Notes under the pieces: generated by a model
The model's database searches: none
The model's input: the letters and a program-made list of their open reading frames with translations, nothing else
What the model was told of the DNA's origin: nothing
Made by a program: the position numbers and the translations under genes
Origin: Arthrobacter mangrovi
GTDB taxonomy: Bacteria > Actinomycetota > Actinomycetes > Actinomycetales > Micrococcaceae
Direction: 5' to 3'
NCBI RefSeq assembly: GCF_026011795.1
Contig: NZ_BRVS01000041.1
Coordinates: 1 to 42,652, forward strand
DNA length: 42,652 nucleotides
Shown: positions 26,892 to 36,550 of the stretch, in pieces
Numbering within the stretch: position 1 is the first letter of the stretch
How the letters are laid out: each line of letters begins with the position of its first letter

Positions 26892-26914
26892 GTGCGATAT
26901 ACGCACAATTGTGC
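26892..26914. promoter_or_regulatory. Operator B of the shikimate module (IclR-type)
   Basis: GTGCG-ATATA-CGCAC (26892-26906) overlaps a second palindrome, GCACAATTGTGC (26903-26914). It is within the second copy (26890-26926) of the 37-bp element, 28 of 37 bases identical to copy A. It overlaps a candidate -35 (TTGTGC, 26909-26914) paired after 17 bp with TGAAAT (26932-26937), so a bound regulator would affect the dehydrogenase operon. Confidence 0.7.
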
Positions 26915-26975
26915 AAGAATCGAACAGGCCGTGAAATCGGGCACTTGTCGCCCGCCAACAGAAAGCGAACCTCGC

Positions 26976-27848
26976 ATGAGCACTGTGAGCGAGTCCTACC
27001 TGGTCGGACTCATCGGCGAAGGCATCACCGCGTCGTTGACGCCTCCGATGCACGAGCGCGAAGCGGACCATCACGGCCTGCGCTACCTGTACCGGCCGGT
27101 GGACCTGACCGAAATCGGGCTCCCGGGAGAGTCCGTCGGGGACCTGCTGCGGCAGGGCCGAAACCTGGGCTTCAGCGCCTTCAACGTCACCCACCCGTGC
27201 AAACAGCTGGTTTTGGACCACCTGGACGAGGTTTCGGATGATGCCGCCCGGCTGGGGGCCGTCAACACCGTCCTGGTCCGGGACGGAAAGTTCATCGGCC
27301 ACAACACCGACTTCTCCGGATTCGGCACCGGCCTGGCCCACGGGCTGCCCGGCGCGACGCTGGATAACGTCGTGCAGCTCGGCGCCGGCGGGGCGGGATC
27401 CGCCGTCGCGTATGCCCTGCTCAAGGCCGGGGTGCAGTCGCTGACTCTCATCGACCTCGATCCGGCTCGCGTCGCAGCCCGGGCCGCTGCCCTCGCCGAG
27501 CTCTTCCCCGGCCGCGAGGTGGCCGCAGCCGGACGTGACGAACTCGCTGATGCGCTGTCCACGGCGGACGGCTTCGTCAACACCAGCCCGGTGGGCATGC
27601 ACAGCCACCCCGGGCTCCCGATCGATGCGGAGCTGCTCCAACCACGCCACTGGGTCGCCGACGTCGTCTACCGTCCGGTGGAGACCGAGCTGGTCCGGGC
27701 GGCTTCGGCCAAGGGCTGTCGGGTGCTCGACGGCGGGCACATGGCTGTCGGCCAGGCGGTGGACGCCTTCGCGCTGATCACGGGCATCGCCCCGGACGCC
27801 GCCCGCATGCGGCGGCACTTCCTTGAACTGATCGGGCAAGGCCGCTAG
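26976..27848 (+). CDS. Quinate/shikimate dehydrogenase
   Basis: A 290-residue AroE-family enzyme close to the catabolic quinate/shikimate dehydrogenase QsuD of corynebacteria. It oxidises shikimate to 3-dehydroshikimate and quinate to 3-dehydroquinate. Visible are the substrate motif SLTPPMHEREA, catalytic Lys76 (NVTHPCKQ) and Asp112 (GHNTDFSGFG), and the nucleotide loop GAGGAG (136-141). The acidic IDLD (160-162) after strand beta-2 favours NAD over NADP, which suits a catabolic role. The biosynthetic AroE is usually NADP-dependent and lies elsewhere. ATG 26976 was chosen for family fit; the ribosome binding site is weak. It is first of two closely spaced genes. Confidence 0.92.
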   Translation: MSTVSESYLVGLIGEGITASLTPPMHEREADHHGLRYLYRPVDLTEIGLPGESVGDLLRQGRNLGFSAFNVTHPCKQLVLDHLDEVSDDAARLGAVNTVLVRDGKFIGHNTDFSGFGTGLAHGLPGATLDNVVQLGAGGAGSAVAYALLKAGVQSLTLIDLDPARVAARAAALAELFPGREVAAAGRDELADALSTADGFVNTSPVGMHSHPGLPIDAELLQPRHWVADVVYRPVETELVRAASAKGCRVLDGGHMAVGQAVDAFALITGIAPDAARMRRHFLELIGQGR

Positions 27849-27870
27849 GCCGGGGCCGGAAAGCAGCAGC

Positions 27871-29745
27871 ATGAGAACCTCCATCGCCACCGTTTGCCTC
27901 AGCGGAACGCTCGAGGAGAAGATGCGGGCCTGCGCCGACGCAGGCTTCGACGGCATCGAGATCTTCGAGCAGGACCTGCTCGTCTCCCCCAGCAGCCCCG
28001 CCCGGATCCGCGCCCTGGCCGGCGAGCTCGGGCTCAGCCTCGACCTCTACCAGCCCTTCCGCGACTTCGAAGGAGTCGGCGAGGACCTGCTGGAGGCCAA
28101 TCTCTACCGTGCCGAGGCCAAGTTCAAACTGATGAACCAGCTCGGCGTCGACACCATGCTGCTGTGCACGAACGTCGCCACGGCCACCGTCGACGATGAC
28201 GAGGCCGCCGCCGCCCAGCTGCGCCGGCTGGGCCAGCTGGCTGCGAAGTACGGCGTCCGGATCGCCTACGAGGCCCTGGCCTGGGGCAGGTTCGTCAGCG
28301 ACTTCGAGCACGCCTGGTGGATTGTGGAGCTGGTGGACCTGCCGAACTTCGGCACCTGCCTGGACAGCTTCCACATCCTCTCGCGCAACTGGGACCCCTC
28401 CGGCATCGAGAAGATCCCGGCGGAGAAGATCTTCTTTGTCCAGCTCGCGGACGCCCCGCGCATGAGCATGGATGTCCTCTCCTGGAGCCGGCACCATCGG
28501 GTGTTTCCGGGCGAGGGCGACTTTGATCTGGCCGGCTTCATGGGGCACCTGGTCCGCGCCGGGTACGACGGCCCGGTCTCGCTGGAAATCTTCAACGATG
28601 TGTTCCGGCAGACTGACGAGGTGCGCACCGCCGTCGACGCCATGCGGTCGATGATCTGGCTCGAGGAACAGACCCTGCTGCACCTGCAGGAGGCGGACGG
28701 GCCGGGGGGCCGCTACGCCATGAAGCTGGCGACGCTGCCGAAGGTGGACGATCCGAGCGGCTTCAACTTCACCGAAGTCAAGGCCGAAGACACCGCGCAA
28801 GTGCAGGAACTGCTGTACCAGCTGGGCTTCGGCTACGCCGGCCGGCACCGGACCAAGCCAGTCCAGCTGTGGACCCAGGGACAGGCCCGCATCATCATCA
28901 ACGAGCAGCAGGCGCGCAAGATGGAACCCACCATCGCTGCCCTGGGGTTCGACGTCGAGAACCCGGTGGCGGCCGCGTCGCGTGCCGTGCAGCTGAAGGC
29001 CACTCCGGTTCTCCGCCCCAGCCAGGCGGATGAGGAGGTACTGCAGGCCGTATCCGCGCCCGATTCGACCGAAATCTTCCTATGCGAAGCCTCCGGGGAC
29101 GGCACGGTGGCATGGATGAAGGAGTTCAATCCCCGGACCGGCGCGCCGGACTACGCCGCGGGAGTGCCGGCCGCCGGGCTCATCACCCACGTAGACCACG
29201 TGAACCTGGCCCAGCCGTGGCAGCATTATGACGAAGCCGTGCTCTTCTACGAAAGCACGCTCTCGCTGGACCGGCAGCCGTCGACCGAGGTGCCAAGCCC
29301 GGTCGGCCTCGTCCGCAGCCAGGTCATGCGCACGGAGGACCGCAGGATCCGCCTCGCACTGAACATCGCCCCGCTGGTGCTGGAGCATCCGGCCTCAGCC
29401 CCCCGCTACCCGCAGCATGTCGCCTTCGCCTGCACCGACCTGGTGGCCGTCGCGCGGCGCGCCCTGGAACGCGGGCTGGATTTCCTGCCGGTTCCCGCCA
29501 ATTACTACGCCGACCTGCAGGCCCGGTTCCGGCTGGCGGACGGCTTCCTCGAGACCCTGCAGCAGTACAACCTTCTGTACGACCGGGACGAGGACGGAGA
29601 GTTCCTGCACTTCTATACGGCCACAGTGGGCAATGTCTTCTTCGAGGTCGTCGAGCGCAGGGCCGGCTACGACGGCTACGGCGCGCCCAACACGCCGGTG
29701 CGGCTCGCCGCCCAGTACGGGCGCACGCGGCGCGGACGCGGCTAG
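27871..29745 (+). CDS. 3-Dehydroshikimate dehydratase fused to HPPD-like domain
   Basis: A 624-residue two-domain protein of the QsuB/QuiC type. The N-terminal TIM barrel (1-275) converts 3-dehydroshikimate to protocatechuate with a divalent metal; the metal ligands E134 (YEALAWG), D165 (LDSFHI), Q191 (VQLADAP) and E239 (LEIFNDVF) are all present. The C-terminal part (about 290-605) is like 4-hydroxyphenylpyruvate dioxygenase, with metal-type residues H440/H443 (THVDH), H516 (QHVAF) and E592 (FFEVVERR). The second domain's catalytic role in this family is unclear. It follows the dehydrogenase by 22 bp and shares its operon. Confidence 0.93.
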   Translation: MRTSIATVCLSGTLEEKMRACADAGFDGIEIFEQDLLVSPSSPARIRALAGELGLSLDLYQPFRDFEGVGEDLLEANLYRAEAKFKLMNQLGVDTMLLCTNVATATVDDDEAAAAQLRRLGQLAAKYGVRIAYEALAWGRFVSDFEHAWWIVELVDLPNFGTCLDSFHILSRNWDPSGIEKIPAEKIFFVQLADAPRMSMDVLSWSRHHRVFPGEGDFDLAGFMGHLVRAGYDGPVSLEIFNDVFRQTDEVRTAVDAMRSMIWLEEQTLLHLQEADGPGGRYAMKLATLPKVDDPSGFNFTEVKAEDTAQVQELLYQLGFGYAGRHRTKPVQLWTQGQARIIINEQQARKMEPTIAALGFDVENPVAAASRAVQLKATPVLRPSQADEEVLQAVSAPDSTEIFLCEASGDGTVAWMKEFNPRTGAPDYAAGVPAAGLITHVDHVNLAQPWQHYDEAVLFYESTLSLDRQPSTEVPSPVGLVRSQVMRTEDRRIRLALNIAPLVLEHPASAPRYPQHVAFACTDLVAVARRALERGLDFLPVPANYYADLQARFRLADGFLETLQQYNLLYDRDEDGEFLHFYTATVGNVFFEVVERRAGYDGYGAPNTPVRLAAQYGRTRRGRG

Positions 29746-29827
29746 GCCGAATCCGGCGGCAGGTGTCCGCGGCTGTATCCTAGCTCTCGGCCCCCGGGCT
29801 TTTGAGCATGACCCATCGGAGGAGCAT

Positions 29828-30622
29828 ATGGTGACCGAGCCGGCCGGCCAGCAACCGGCCTACTACGTAAAGTCAGTCGAGAAGACCTTCGCGGTCCTGC
29901 TGGCTTTCACCTCCGACGAGCCGCGCCTCACCATGACCCGTGTCGCTGCAAAGGCCGACCTCAGCCGGGCGGCTGCCCGAAGGTTCCTGCTGACCCTTGC
30001 CGACCTCGGCTACGTCAGCACTGACGGGACGCACTTCGAACTCACGCCGCGGGCCCTGGACATCGGTGCGTCCTTCCTGGCCAACCTGACCCTGCCGCAG
30101 ATCGCCGAACCGCACCTGCGCCAGCTCGCCGTCGACCTCAACGAGACCACCTCGCTGTGCATCCTCGACGGCACCGACGTCGTCTACATCGCCCGCGTCG
30201 CCGCGCCCCGCCTGCTCAGCGTCTCAGTGAACGTCGGCACCCGGTTCCCGGCCTGGGCGACGTCGATGGGCCGCATCCTGCTGGCCGGGTTGCCGCCGGC
30301 CCACCGCGAGGCCTACTACAAGAGCATCCAGCTGACCCCGTTCACGGAGAATACCGTCGCCAGCATCGACGCCCTGCGCAGCGAGGTTGACCGCGCCGCA
30401 GAACTCGGCTGGTCGCTGGTCTCGCGCGAGCTCGACGACGGATTGCGCGGCCTGGCCGTTCCCGTGAAGCGCGGAAATGATCTCATCGCCGCGCTGAACG
30501 TCTCCCTGCAGACGCACAGGATGCCGGAAGCGGAGATCGCCGAGACCGTGCTGCCCTGCCTGCAGCAGGCGGCCGAGGCCATCGCCAGCGATTTCGGCGG
30601 ACGCAGCCGCGGCGTAGCCTGA
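29828..30622 (+). CDS. IclR-family transcriptional regulator
   Basis: A 264-residue regulator. The N-terminal winged helix-turn-helix (about 14-75, KSVEKTFAVLLAFTSDEP, LTMTRVAAKADLSRAAARRFLLTL) is followed by the IclR effector domain (about 85-255: TSLCILDGTDVVYIARV, FPAWATSMGRILLAGL, SLVSRELDDGLRGLAVPV). Start ATG 29828 has GGAGG five bases upstream. By position it should control the shikimate module, with protocatechuate, shikimate or dehydroshikimate as possible effectors. TATCCT at 29776-29781 may give it its own promoter. Confidence 0.93.
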   Translation: MVTEPAGQQPAYYVKSVEKTFAVLLAFTSDEPRLTMTRVAAKADLSRAAARRFLLTLADLGYVSTDGTHFELTPRALDIGASFLANLTLPQIAEPHLRQLAVDLNETTSLCILDGTDVVYIARVAAPRLLSVSVNVGTRFPAWATSMGRILLAGLPPAHREAYYKSIQLTPFTENTVASIDALRSEVDRAAELGWSLVSRELDDGLRGLAVPVKRGNDLIAALNVSLQTHRMPEAEIAETVLPCLQQAAEAIASDFGGRSRGVA

Positions 30623-30707
30623 CCCGCCCCGGCTGTCCGGACGGCGCATTTCGGACGCGCCGCGGCAGTGTCCGGAAACTGTCAGAGCCCGACGTTAAGT
30701 TGGGACC

Positions 30708-31019
30708 ATGAGCACGACAAAGAACACCACCCCAGTTGCAGCCAAGGCACCTGTGCACCCGCAGCGCGGCCGCCGGTACGCCATCGAAGAGCTGGTCAGC
30801 CTCGCCGAGGCCGGCGACGCCTGGGCCATGGCCAAGGTGGACGAGTGGGAGCAGCACTTCGCCAACGAGTATGCCGGCGACCTGTCGGAGGCGTGCCCGG
30901 ACCAAGGCTGCGAACACTTCGGCGAAGCCGTCAATATCCTCCACGGCGAGGACGGCAGCGTCCTCGAGGTAGACCACGGCGCCTGGGCGCATTACCCGGC
31001 GCTGGCCAAGGCCTCCTGA
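30708..31019 (+). CDS. Conserved-type protein of unknown function
   Basis: I do not recognise this 103-residue protein. It is acidic after a basic, disordered N-terminus (residues 1-22). Residues 24-60 look helical (AIEELVSLAEAGDAWAMAKVDEWEQHF). C63-P-D-Q-G-C68-E-H70 could bind a metal ion. No signal peptide or membrane helix is seen. Coding character is good, and TAAGTT (30696-30701) lies 6 bases before the ATG, suggesting a leaderless mRNA. It stands alone between the IclR gene and a convergent CAP-domain gene. Confidence 0.7.
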   Translation: MSTTKNTTPVAAKAPVHPQRGRRYAIEELVSLAEAGDAWAMAKVDEWEQHFANEYAGDLSEACPDQGCEHFGEAVNILHGEDGSVLEVDHGAWAHYPALAKAS

Positions 31020-31030
31020 CGGGCTCAGCC

Positions 31031-32320
31031 TCAGCTGCCGAGCAGCAGCCCGCTCCAGCCGCCGACGCCGATCGTCGCGCGTCCCTTGATCCTGTTCCCT
31101 GACACCGGATAGTGGTGCAGGTTACCGGACCGGTCCCGCGCCAGGATCCCCGGCAAGGCGTTGCCCAGGTGGTTCTCGATGGCGGTCAAATGGTCCATTG
31201 CGTTCCAGCCGGAGCTGCCCACGGTTCGCCGCGTCTCGGAGACGAATCCGGAAGCACCGTTGCCACGGTAAAGCTTCAGCTGCCCGGCAGAGGTCTTGGC
31301 GACGAGGTCGGTCCTGCCATCGGCATCGAAATCCAGCGCGAGGATCTCCAGCGAGCTCCAGCCGGTGCCAATCTGCTTCCTCGCCCCGTGCTTGGTGCCG
31401 GACGGGTTGGTGTAGTAGTACAACCGCCCGTTCGCGGTGTTCTTGGCGACGATCCCCGGAAACGCATCGGCCTGCTTCCAGTCCGTCACCAGAATGTCAT
31501 AACCGGCCCAGCCACTGGACCCAATGGTGGAGGCGGCATCGAAACCGCCTGCGGAACGGCCGTAGTTGACGGTGAGGCGCCCGTTGCTCCATTTGGCCAC
31601 GATGTCCTGGACGCCGTCGGAGTTCCAGTCCACGGTTTCGATTTCCTTGGCGCCCTGCCAGCCGCCGGAGACGTAGGTGCGATTCCAGAGGTCTCCGCCG
31701 CCCGCGGACGGATAAACGTATAGGTAGCCGGCGGGATCCACCGCCGCAATGTCTCCCGGACTGATGGACCCGCCGGTGGCACTTTGGCCGCCGCCGGGGT
31801 GCGGCGGAAGACTGCTTCGTGTGGTCGGATACCCGGCGACATTGGCGACCGCGAAGTACTGCCCGTACCAGCCGGCCTTCGTCGTCTTCATGTAGCCGAT
31901 CCCGATGTCGGTCGCCTTCGGACTCAGCACAATCGAACGGTGGACCGGGGAACTCATCCACCAGTCGACAATCGCCTTGGGCGTGGTGTTGTAGGCGATG
32001 ATTTCCGTGCCGTAGTCGAAGCCGGCCGGGATCTGCTGGGTGCCGTAGCCGGAGCGGTGGATTGTCTCAAGGCTGTAGGTGCCCTTGTTGATGCGGGTGT
32101 TCTGCACCTCGGACCATTCCTGCGCCACGTTGGCCACGCCCTGGTTCCACACCACACGGGAAAGCCCGTTCTCGGCACGGTACTTGTTCACCTGCGCCAG
32201 GATTTCCTTGACCACCGGATCACTGGAACTCCTGGTGATGGCCGCGGCGGGACTGAGGCCGGAAAAGAGCAGGACTACTAGGACCGCGAGCGCCATGAAT
32301 GGTTTAAGTACTTTCCCCAT
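31031..32320 (-). CDS. Secreted CAP-domain protein with FG-GAP repeats
   Basis: A 429-residue exported protein. The signal peptide is KPFMALAVLVVLLFSGLSPAAA, cleaved near residue 28. A CAP/SCP-PR1-like domain follows (about 35-165: ILAQVNKYRAENGL, VVWNQGVANVAQEW, TEIIAY, WWMSSPVHRSIVLSP, TDIGIGY). The C-terminal half (about 190-429) is a beta-propeller-type FG-GAP/VCBS array with calcium-binding-like DWNSDGVQD and DFDADGRTD. Such proteins act outside the cell; the CAP role is unknown. ATG 32320 gives a proper signal peptide; 17 upstream codons are unlikely to be used. It belongs to the possible accessory pocket next to tRNA-Thr. Confidence 0.88.
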   Translation of the reverse strand: MGKVLKPFMALAVLVVLLFSGLSPAAAITRSSSDPVVKEILAQVNKYRAENGLSRVVWNQGVANVAQEWSEVQNTRINKGTYSLETIHRSGYGTQQIPAGFDYGTEIIAYNTTPKAIVDWWMSSPVHRSIVLSPKATDIGIGYMKTTKAGWYGQYFAVANVAGYPTTRSSLPPHPGGGQSATGGSISPGDIAAVDPAGYLYVYPSAGGGDLWNRTYVSGGWQGAKEIETVDWNSDGVQDIVAKWSNGRLTVNYGRSAGGFDAASTIGSSGWAGYDILVTDWKQADAFPGIVAKNTANGRLYYYTNPSGTKHGARKQIGTGWSSLEILALDFDADGRTDLVAKTSAGQLKLYRGNGASGFVSETRRTVGSSGWNAMDHLTAIENHLGNALPGILARDRSGNLHHYPVSGNRIKGRATIGVGGWSGLLLGS

Positions 32321-32457
32321 GGTCAGCAAGTGTAAATGCAGAAGCCCTGATATAGCACGTTTAATCAGCAAAACGACGCATTATGGCGGCGTGTCCCCGG
32401 CTCGGCTGGCCCCTAGACTGGTCCTACCAGGCGGCACTCCACTGAAACGGGACGGCC

Positions 32458-33099
32458 ATGATCGACGTTGATCCTGAGTATCTGATCCTCTCCTACCGGC
32501 TGACGTACCTGGGGGTGCCTGACGCGCAAGAATCTCCCGAGACATACCCTTTGGCGTGGCGCATCAACATTTACGCCGAGGTCTTCGCTGAGAACGACGA
32601 CGTCGAAGAGCACAGCATCGGCTCCGCCATGGTTTACACGGTTCCGGACGCCGGGCGCATCGATCTGTTCAACACCCTCGACGTCGACAAGAAGCTCGCG
32701 CCGTTCGGCAAGATCCTCGGGGTACTGCACCCCGACATCCTGGACACGGCCGGCATGAAGGATCTCGGCGGCGATCTGATGATCCTGTCCAGTCTGCTGA
32801 TCAAACCGGACTACCGGGGGCAATGGCTCGGCCACCATGTGCTGTTGGCCGTCCTGGCTACCATCGGCCGCAGCGTCGCCCTCGTCGTGCTGCGTGCTGC
32901 ACCTCCGCTGGAACAAGACGGACCCGAAGAGGAAATGCCGGAGCACCACGCGGCCAAGTCAGCCTTGCACTCCTACTGGGAATCCTTCGGATTCATCCCT
33001 GTGCTGGAAGAAGAGTTCACCGACTACATGGTCTACTTCACCGGCCCTCCCGAACTCTCGGACGAGGTCCTGCCCCCGGTGACAGGCGACGCCCCATAA
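32458..33099 (+). CDS. GNAT-fold acetyltransferase-like protein
   Basis: A 213-residue protein, divergent from known GNAT enzymes but with the right landmarks: an acetyl-CoA loop LLIKPDYRGQWLGHHVLLAVL (about 116-136) and a late ALHSYWESFGFIPV (about 170). The N-terminal half has an unusual acidic stretch. It probably transfers an acetyl group to an unknown acceptor, or is a catalytically altered relative. TAGACT (32414-32419) may be its -10 box. It converges on another, more typical GNAT gene. Confidence 0.65.
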   Translation: MIDVDPEYLILSYRLTYLGVPDAQESPETYPLAWRINIYAEVFAENDDVEEHSIGSAMVYTVPDAGRIDLFNTLDVDKKLAPFGKILGVLHPDILDTAGMKDLGGDLMILSSLLIKPDYRGQWLGHHVLLAVLATIGRSVALVVLRAAPPLEQDGPEEEMPEHHAAKSALHSYWESFGFIPVLEEEFTDYMVYFTGPPELSDEVLPPVTGDAP

Positions 33100-33157
33100 A
33101 CATCGGATGGCCGGACATGGTCCAGGTCAGGGCAATGTTCCCGAAGCACCCCAGCAA

Positions 33158-33604
33158 CTATCCCGGAAGCACGGTCTTCCGGTAATGCCTCGAAGGCTGC
33201 GAGTAGCCGTGGCGTTCGTAGAATCGGTGCGCACGCTGACGCCGGTTTGATGTCGAAAGCTCCAACACACCGGCGCCCAAGTCCCGGGCGGCCTGCTCCG
33301 CCGCCCCCAAGAGGAGGCCACCGACACCGCGCGAACGTTCCGCTTCATCGACTACCAAGGCAGTGAGTCTGGCCTTGTAGGCGCTCTCAGTCAGGAACGG
33401 CACCCTGTGGATGTGCGCCAAGCCGACCACCCGGAAATCGACCTCCGCCACCAGGCACCGGTCGTCCGGCGACGCTGCACCCACCCAGGTTCGCACCCAG
33501 TCCTCCTCCGGGGCATATCCGAGTTGCACCAGCAGACCCAGCATGGCGGAAACATCGGCTGTGCAGGCCCGGCGAATCACGGTGGAGGAAACACCCACGA
33601 CCAC
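33158..33604 (-). CDS. GNAT-family N-acetyltransferase
   Basis: A protein of about 148 residues with clear GNAT motifs: IRRACTADVSAMLGLL at the start, LTALVVDEAERSRGVGGLLL (acetyl-CoA loop RxxGxG) and AHRFYERHGY near the end. The substrate is unknown. Two GTG codons could start it; 33604 has AGGAG seven bases upstream and 33598 has GGGAGG six bases upstream. The frame extends further but without family similarity. Confidence 0.85.
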   Translation of the reverse strand: MVVGVSSTVIRRACTADVSAMLGLLVQLGYAPEEDWVRTWVGAASPDDRCLVAEVDFRVVGLAHIHRVPFLTESAYKARLTALVVDEAERSRGVGGLLLGAAEQAARDLGAGVLELSTSNRRQRAHRFYERHGYSQPSRHYRKTVLPG

Positions 33605-33797
33605 CCTCCCGCTCCTGTGCCGACGGCCCCGATCAGTACAACTGCAGCAAAGCCATGCTCCGCCAATGAGCAATCCGGGCGCAACCCGTCCCTGCCCGCC
33701 TACGAGACGGTCGCCGCGGCGCCCTACGGGATCGGGTGAGTCGGCGGAGAGCCGAAACTCGGACTGCGGGGCGTTTCGAGGCCCGGCGGACAGGTGA

Positions 33798-33838
33798 AAA
33801 CCCCTCCTGACAGGCGTTTACCGAGTCAGGAGGGGTTT
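33798..33838. terminator. Strong terminator behind tRNA-Thr
   Basis: AAACCCCTCCTGAC (33798-33811) and GTCAGGAGGGGTTT (33825-33838) form a perfect 14-bp stem with a 13-base loop, ending in T residues on both strands. It begins two bases past the tRNA 3' end and can stop transcription in both directions. Confidence 0.9.
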
Positions 33839-33840
33839 CG

Positions 33841-33917
33841 TGGAGCCCCCTGCCGGATTCGAACCGGCGACCCCCTGTTTACAAGACAGGTGCTCTGGCC
33901 AACTGAGCTAAGGAGGC
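33841..33917 (-). tRNA. tRNA-Thr (anticodon TGT)
   Basis: The minus strand folds as a full cloverleaf. The acceptor GCCTCCT pairs with AGGGGGC, and the anticodon stem CCTGT/ACAGG holds a CTTGTAA loop, giving anticodon TGT, which reads ACA codons for threonine. The T arm has the standard GGTTCGAATCC. The CCA end is encoded (33841-33843). It lies downstream of the DsbA-like gene on the same strand and is followed at once by a strong terminator. Confidence 0.97.
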
Positions 33918-34025
33918 GGACTGCTGGTGGACCAGCGCGGCTGGATCAAGCCAGCTAGATAAGGTTAGCCCAGGTGGACGCCGGGCGTGAAACCGCGGCG
34001 CCCACCCGGGACCTAGCTGCCTGGA

Positions 34026-34883
34026 CTACGCGCGGGCGTCCAGGATCGGCTGGGCGAACTCGACGAAGTCGCCGGTGTTGTCCCACAGCTTGCCGTCGAC
34101 GTAGACGGCCGGGGTGCCGCCCACGCCCTCGGCGCGCGCGAGCGCATCCGTGTACTTGGCGTACGGGCGGTAGGTGCCGTCCTTGATGCAGCTCTCCGCC
34201 CCGCCTGCCCCGGCGTCGGAGGCCATGCTGGCTAGCTCGTCGCTGTCCAGGCCGGTCGGGACCTGGCGCTCGAAGAGGGTTTCCATGAAGGGCAGGAAGC
34301 TCTTGGGCGAGGTATTCGCCACGCAGGCCAAGGCATTGGCTCCGCGGGAAGAGTAGTTACCGGTGGCCGGCTGGTCCAGGAAGGCTACCGTGCGGTATTC
34401 AACCGTGGCATCCCCGCTGTCCAGCCACTTCTTCAGCTGGCCCGAGTACGCGGCTTCGAAGTCCGCGCAATGGGGGCAGGCTGCGTCAACGTAGATCACG
34501 ATCTGGGCCGGATCGCCCTTGGGTGCTGCCGCTATCCCGCTGGGCACGGCCGGAGGCTTGGCCTCCGGATCCACCGTGGATACATCCACCGTGGCGGCGT
34601 CGGTGGCGGCCAGTTCCGTGCTGGATGTGAGCGTGATCCCGCCGTACTTGTTGCCGTGCGCGGGCGTGGAGCCTGCGTCGGGGAAATCGCCGCGCTGGTT
34701 GGTGGCGACAACGACGGCGATGATCGCCACGATCGCCACGACTGCGGCCACAACACCCCAGCGCACCAGCAGCGAATTGCGCTTCTGCTTCCGCTGCTCG
34801 GCCTCACGCATCTGGCGGGCTTTTTCGCGTGCCTCCGCGGTGCGCTCGGCCTTGGTGGGCCTCGGTGTGTTCTGGCTTGCCAT
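34026..34883 (-). CDS. Membrane-anchored DsbA-like thioredoxin-fold protein
   Basis: A 285-residue thiol oxidoreductase. A basic, charged, probably coiled-coil N-terminus (1-37) precedes one membrane helix (about 40-61), a linker, and an extracytoplasmic thioredoxin-fold domain (about 115-285). The active site is C136-P-H-C139 and the cis-proline loop is GGTPAVYVDGK near the end. It likely forms or shuffles disulfides in exported proteins, as other actinobacterial DsbA/DsbG-like anchored proteins do. The ATG has GAGG four bases upstream. It is divergent from otsA. Confidence 0.92.
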   Translation of the reverse strand: MASQNTPRPTKAERTAEAREKARQMREAEQRKQKRNSLLVRWGVVAAVVAIVAIIAVVVATNQRGDFPDAGSTPAHGNKYGGITLTSSTELAATDAATVDVSTVDPEAKPPAVPSGIAAAPKGDPAQIVIYVDAACPHCADFEAAYSGQLKKWLDSGDATVEYRTVAFLDQPATGNYSSRGANALACVANTSPKSFLPFMETLFERQVPTGLDSDELASMASDAGAGGAESCIKDGTYRPYAKYTDALARAEGVGGTPAVYVDGKLWDNTGDFVEFAQPILDARA

Positions 34884-35074
34884 AAGTCCTCAAGTCTTTC
34901 GGTCTTCGGGCACCGTGGCGGCCGCCCTCGGGGACAGTTTTGTTGAAACTACAACGTTCTAACGATACCGCGCAGCTCGCCGGCGGTTCCATTGTTAATT
35001 AACGCACCGCAGTCTGCCGTTGGTTCCGGTCTTATAGAGTCAATGGCAGGATTCACAACTAGCAGGAGAGTCAT

Positions 35075-36546
<1,472 letters not shown>

Positions 36547-36550
<4 letters not shown>

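Noticed and set aside
33605-33797. Short open frames between the GNAT gene and the tRNA terminator
   Set aside because: They lack start signals, coding character and motifs; I see no gene in this stretch.
33841-33917. tRNA-Thr as an active attachment site
   Set aside because: No integrase and no second copy of the tRNA 3' end was found in the window.
34994-35003. GTTAATTAAC palindrome upstream of otsA
   Set aside because: It is short and AT-only in its centre; without a second copy it cannot be called an operator.
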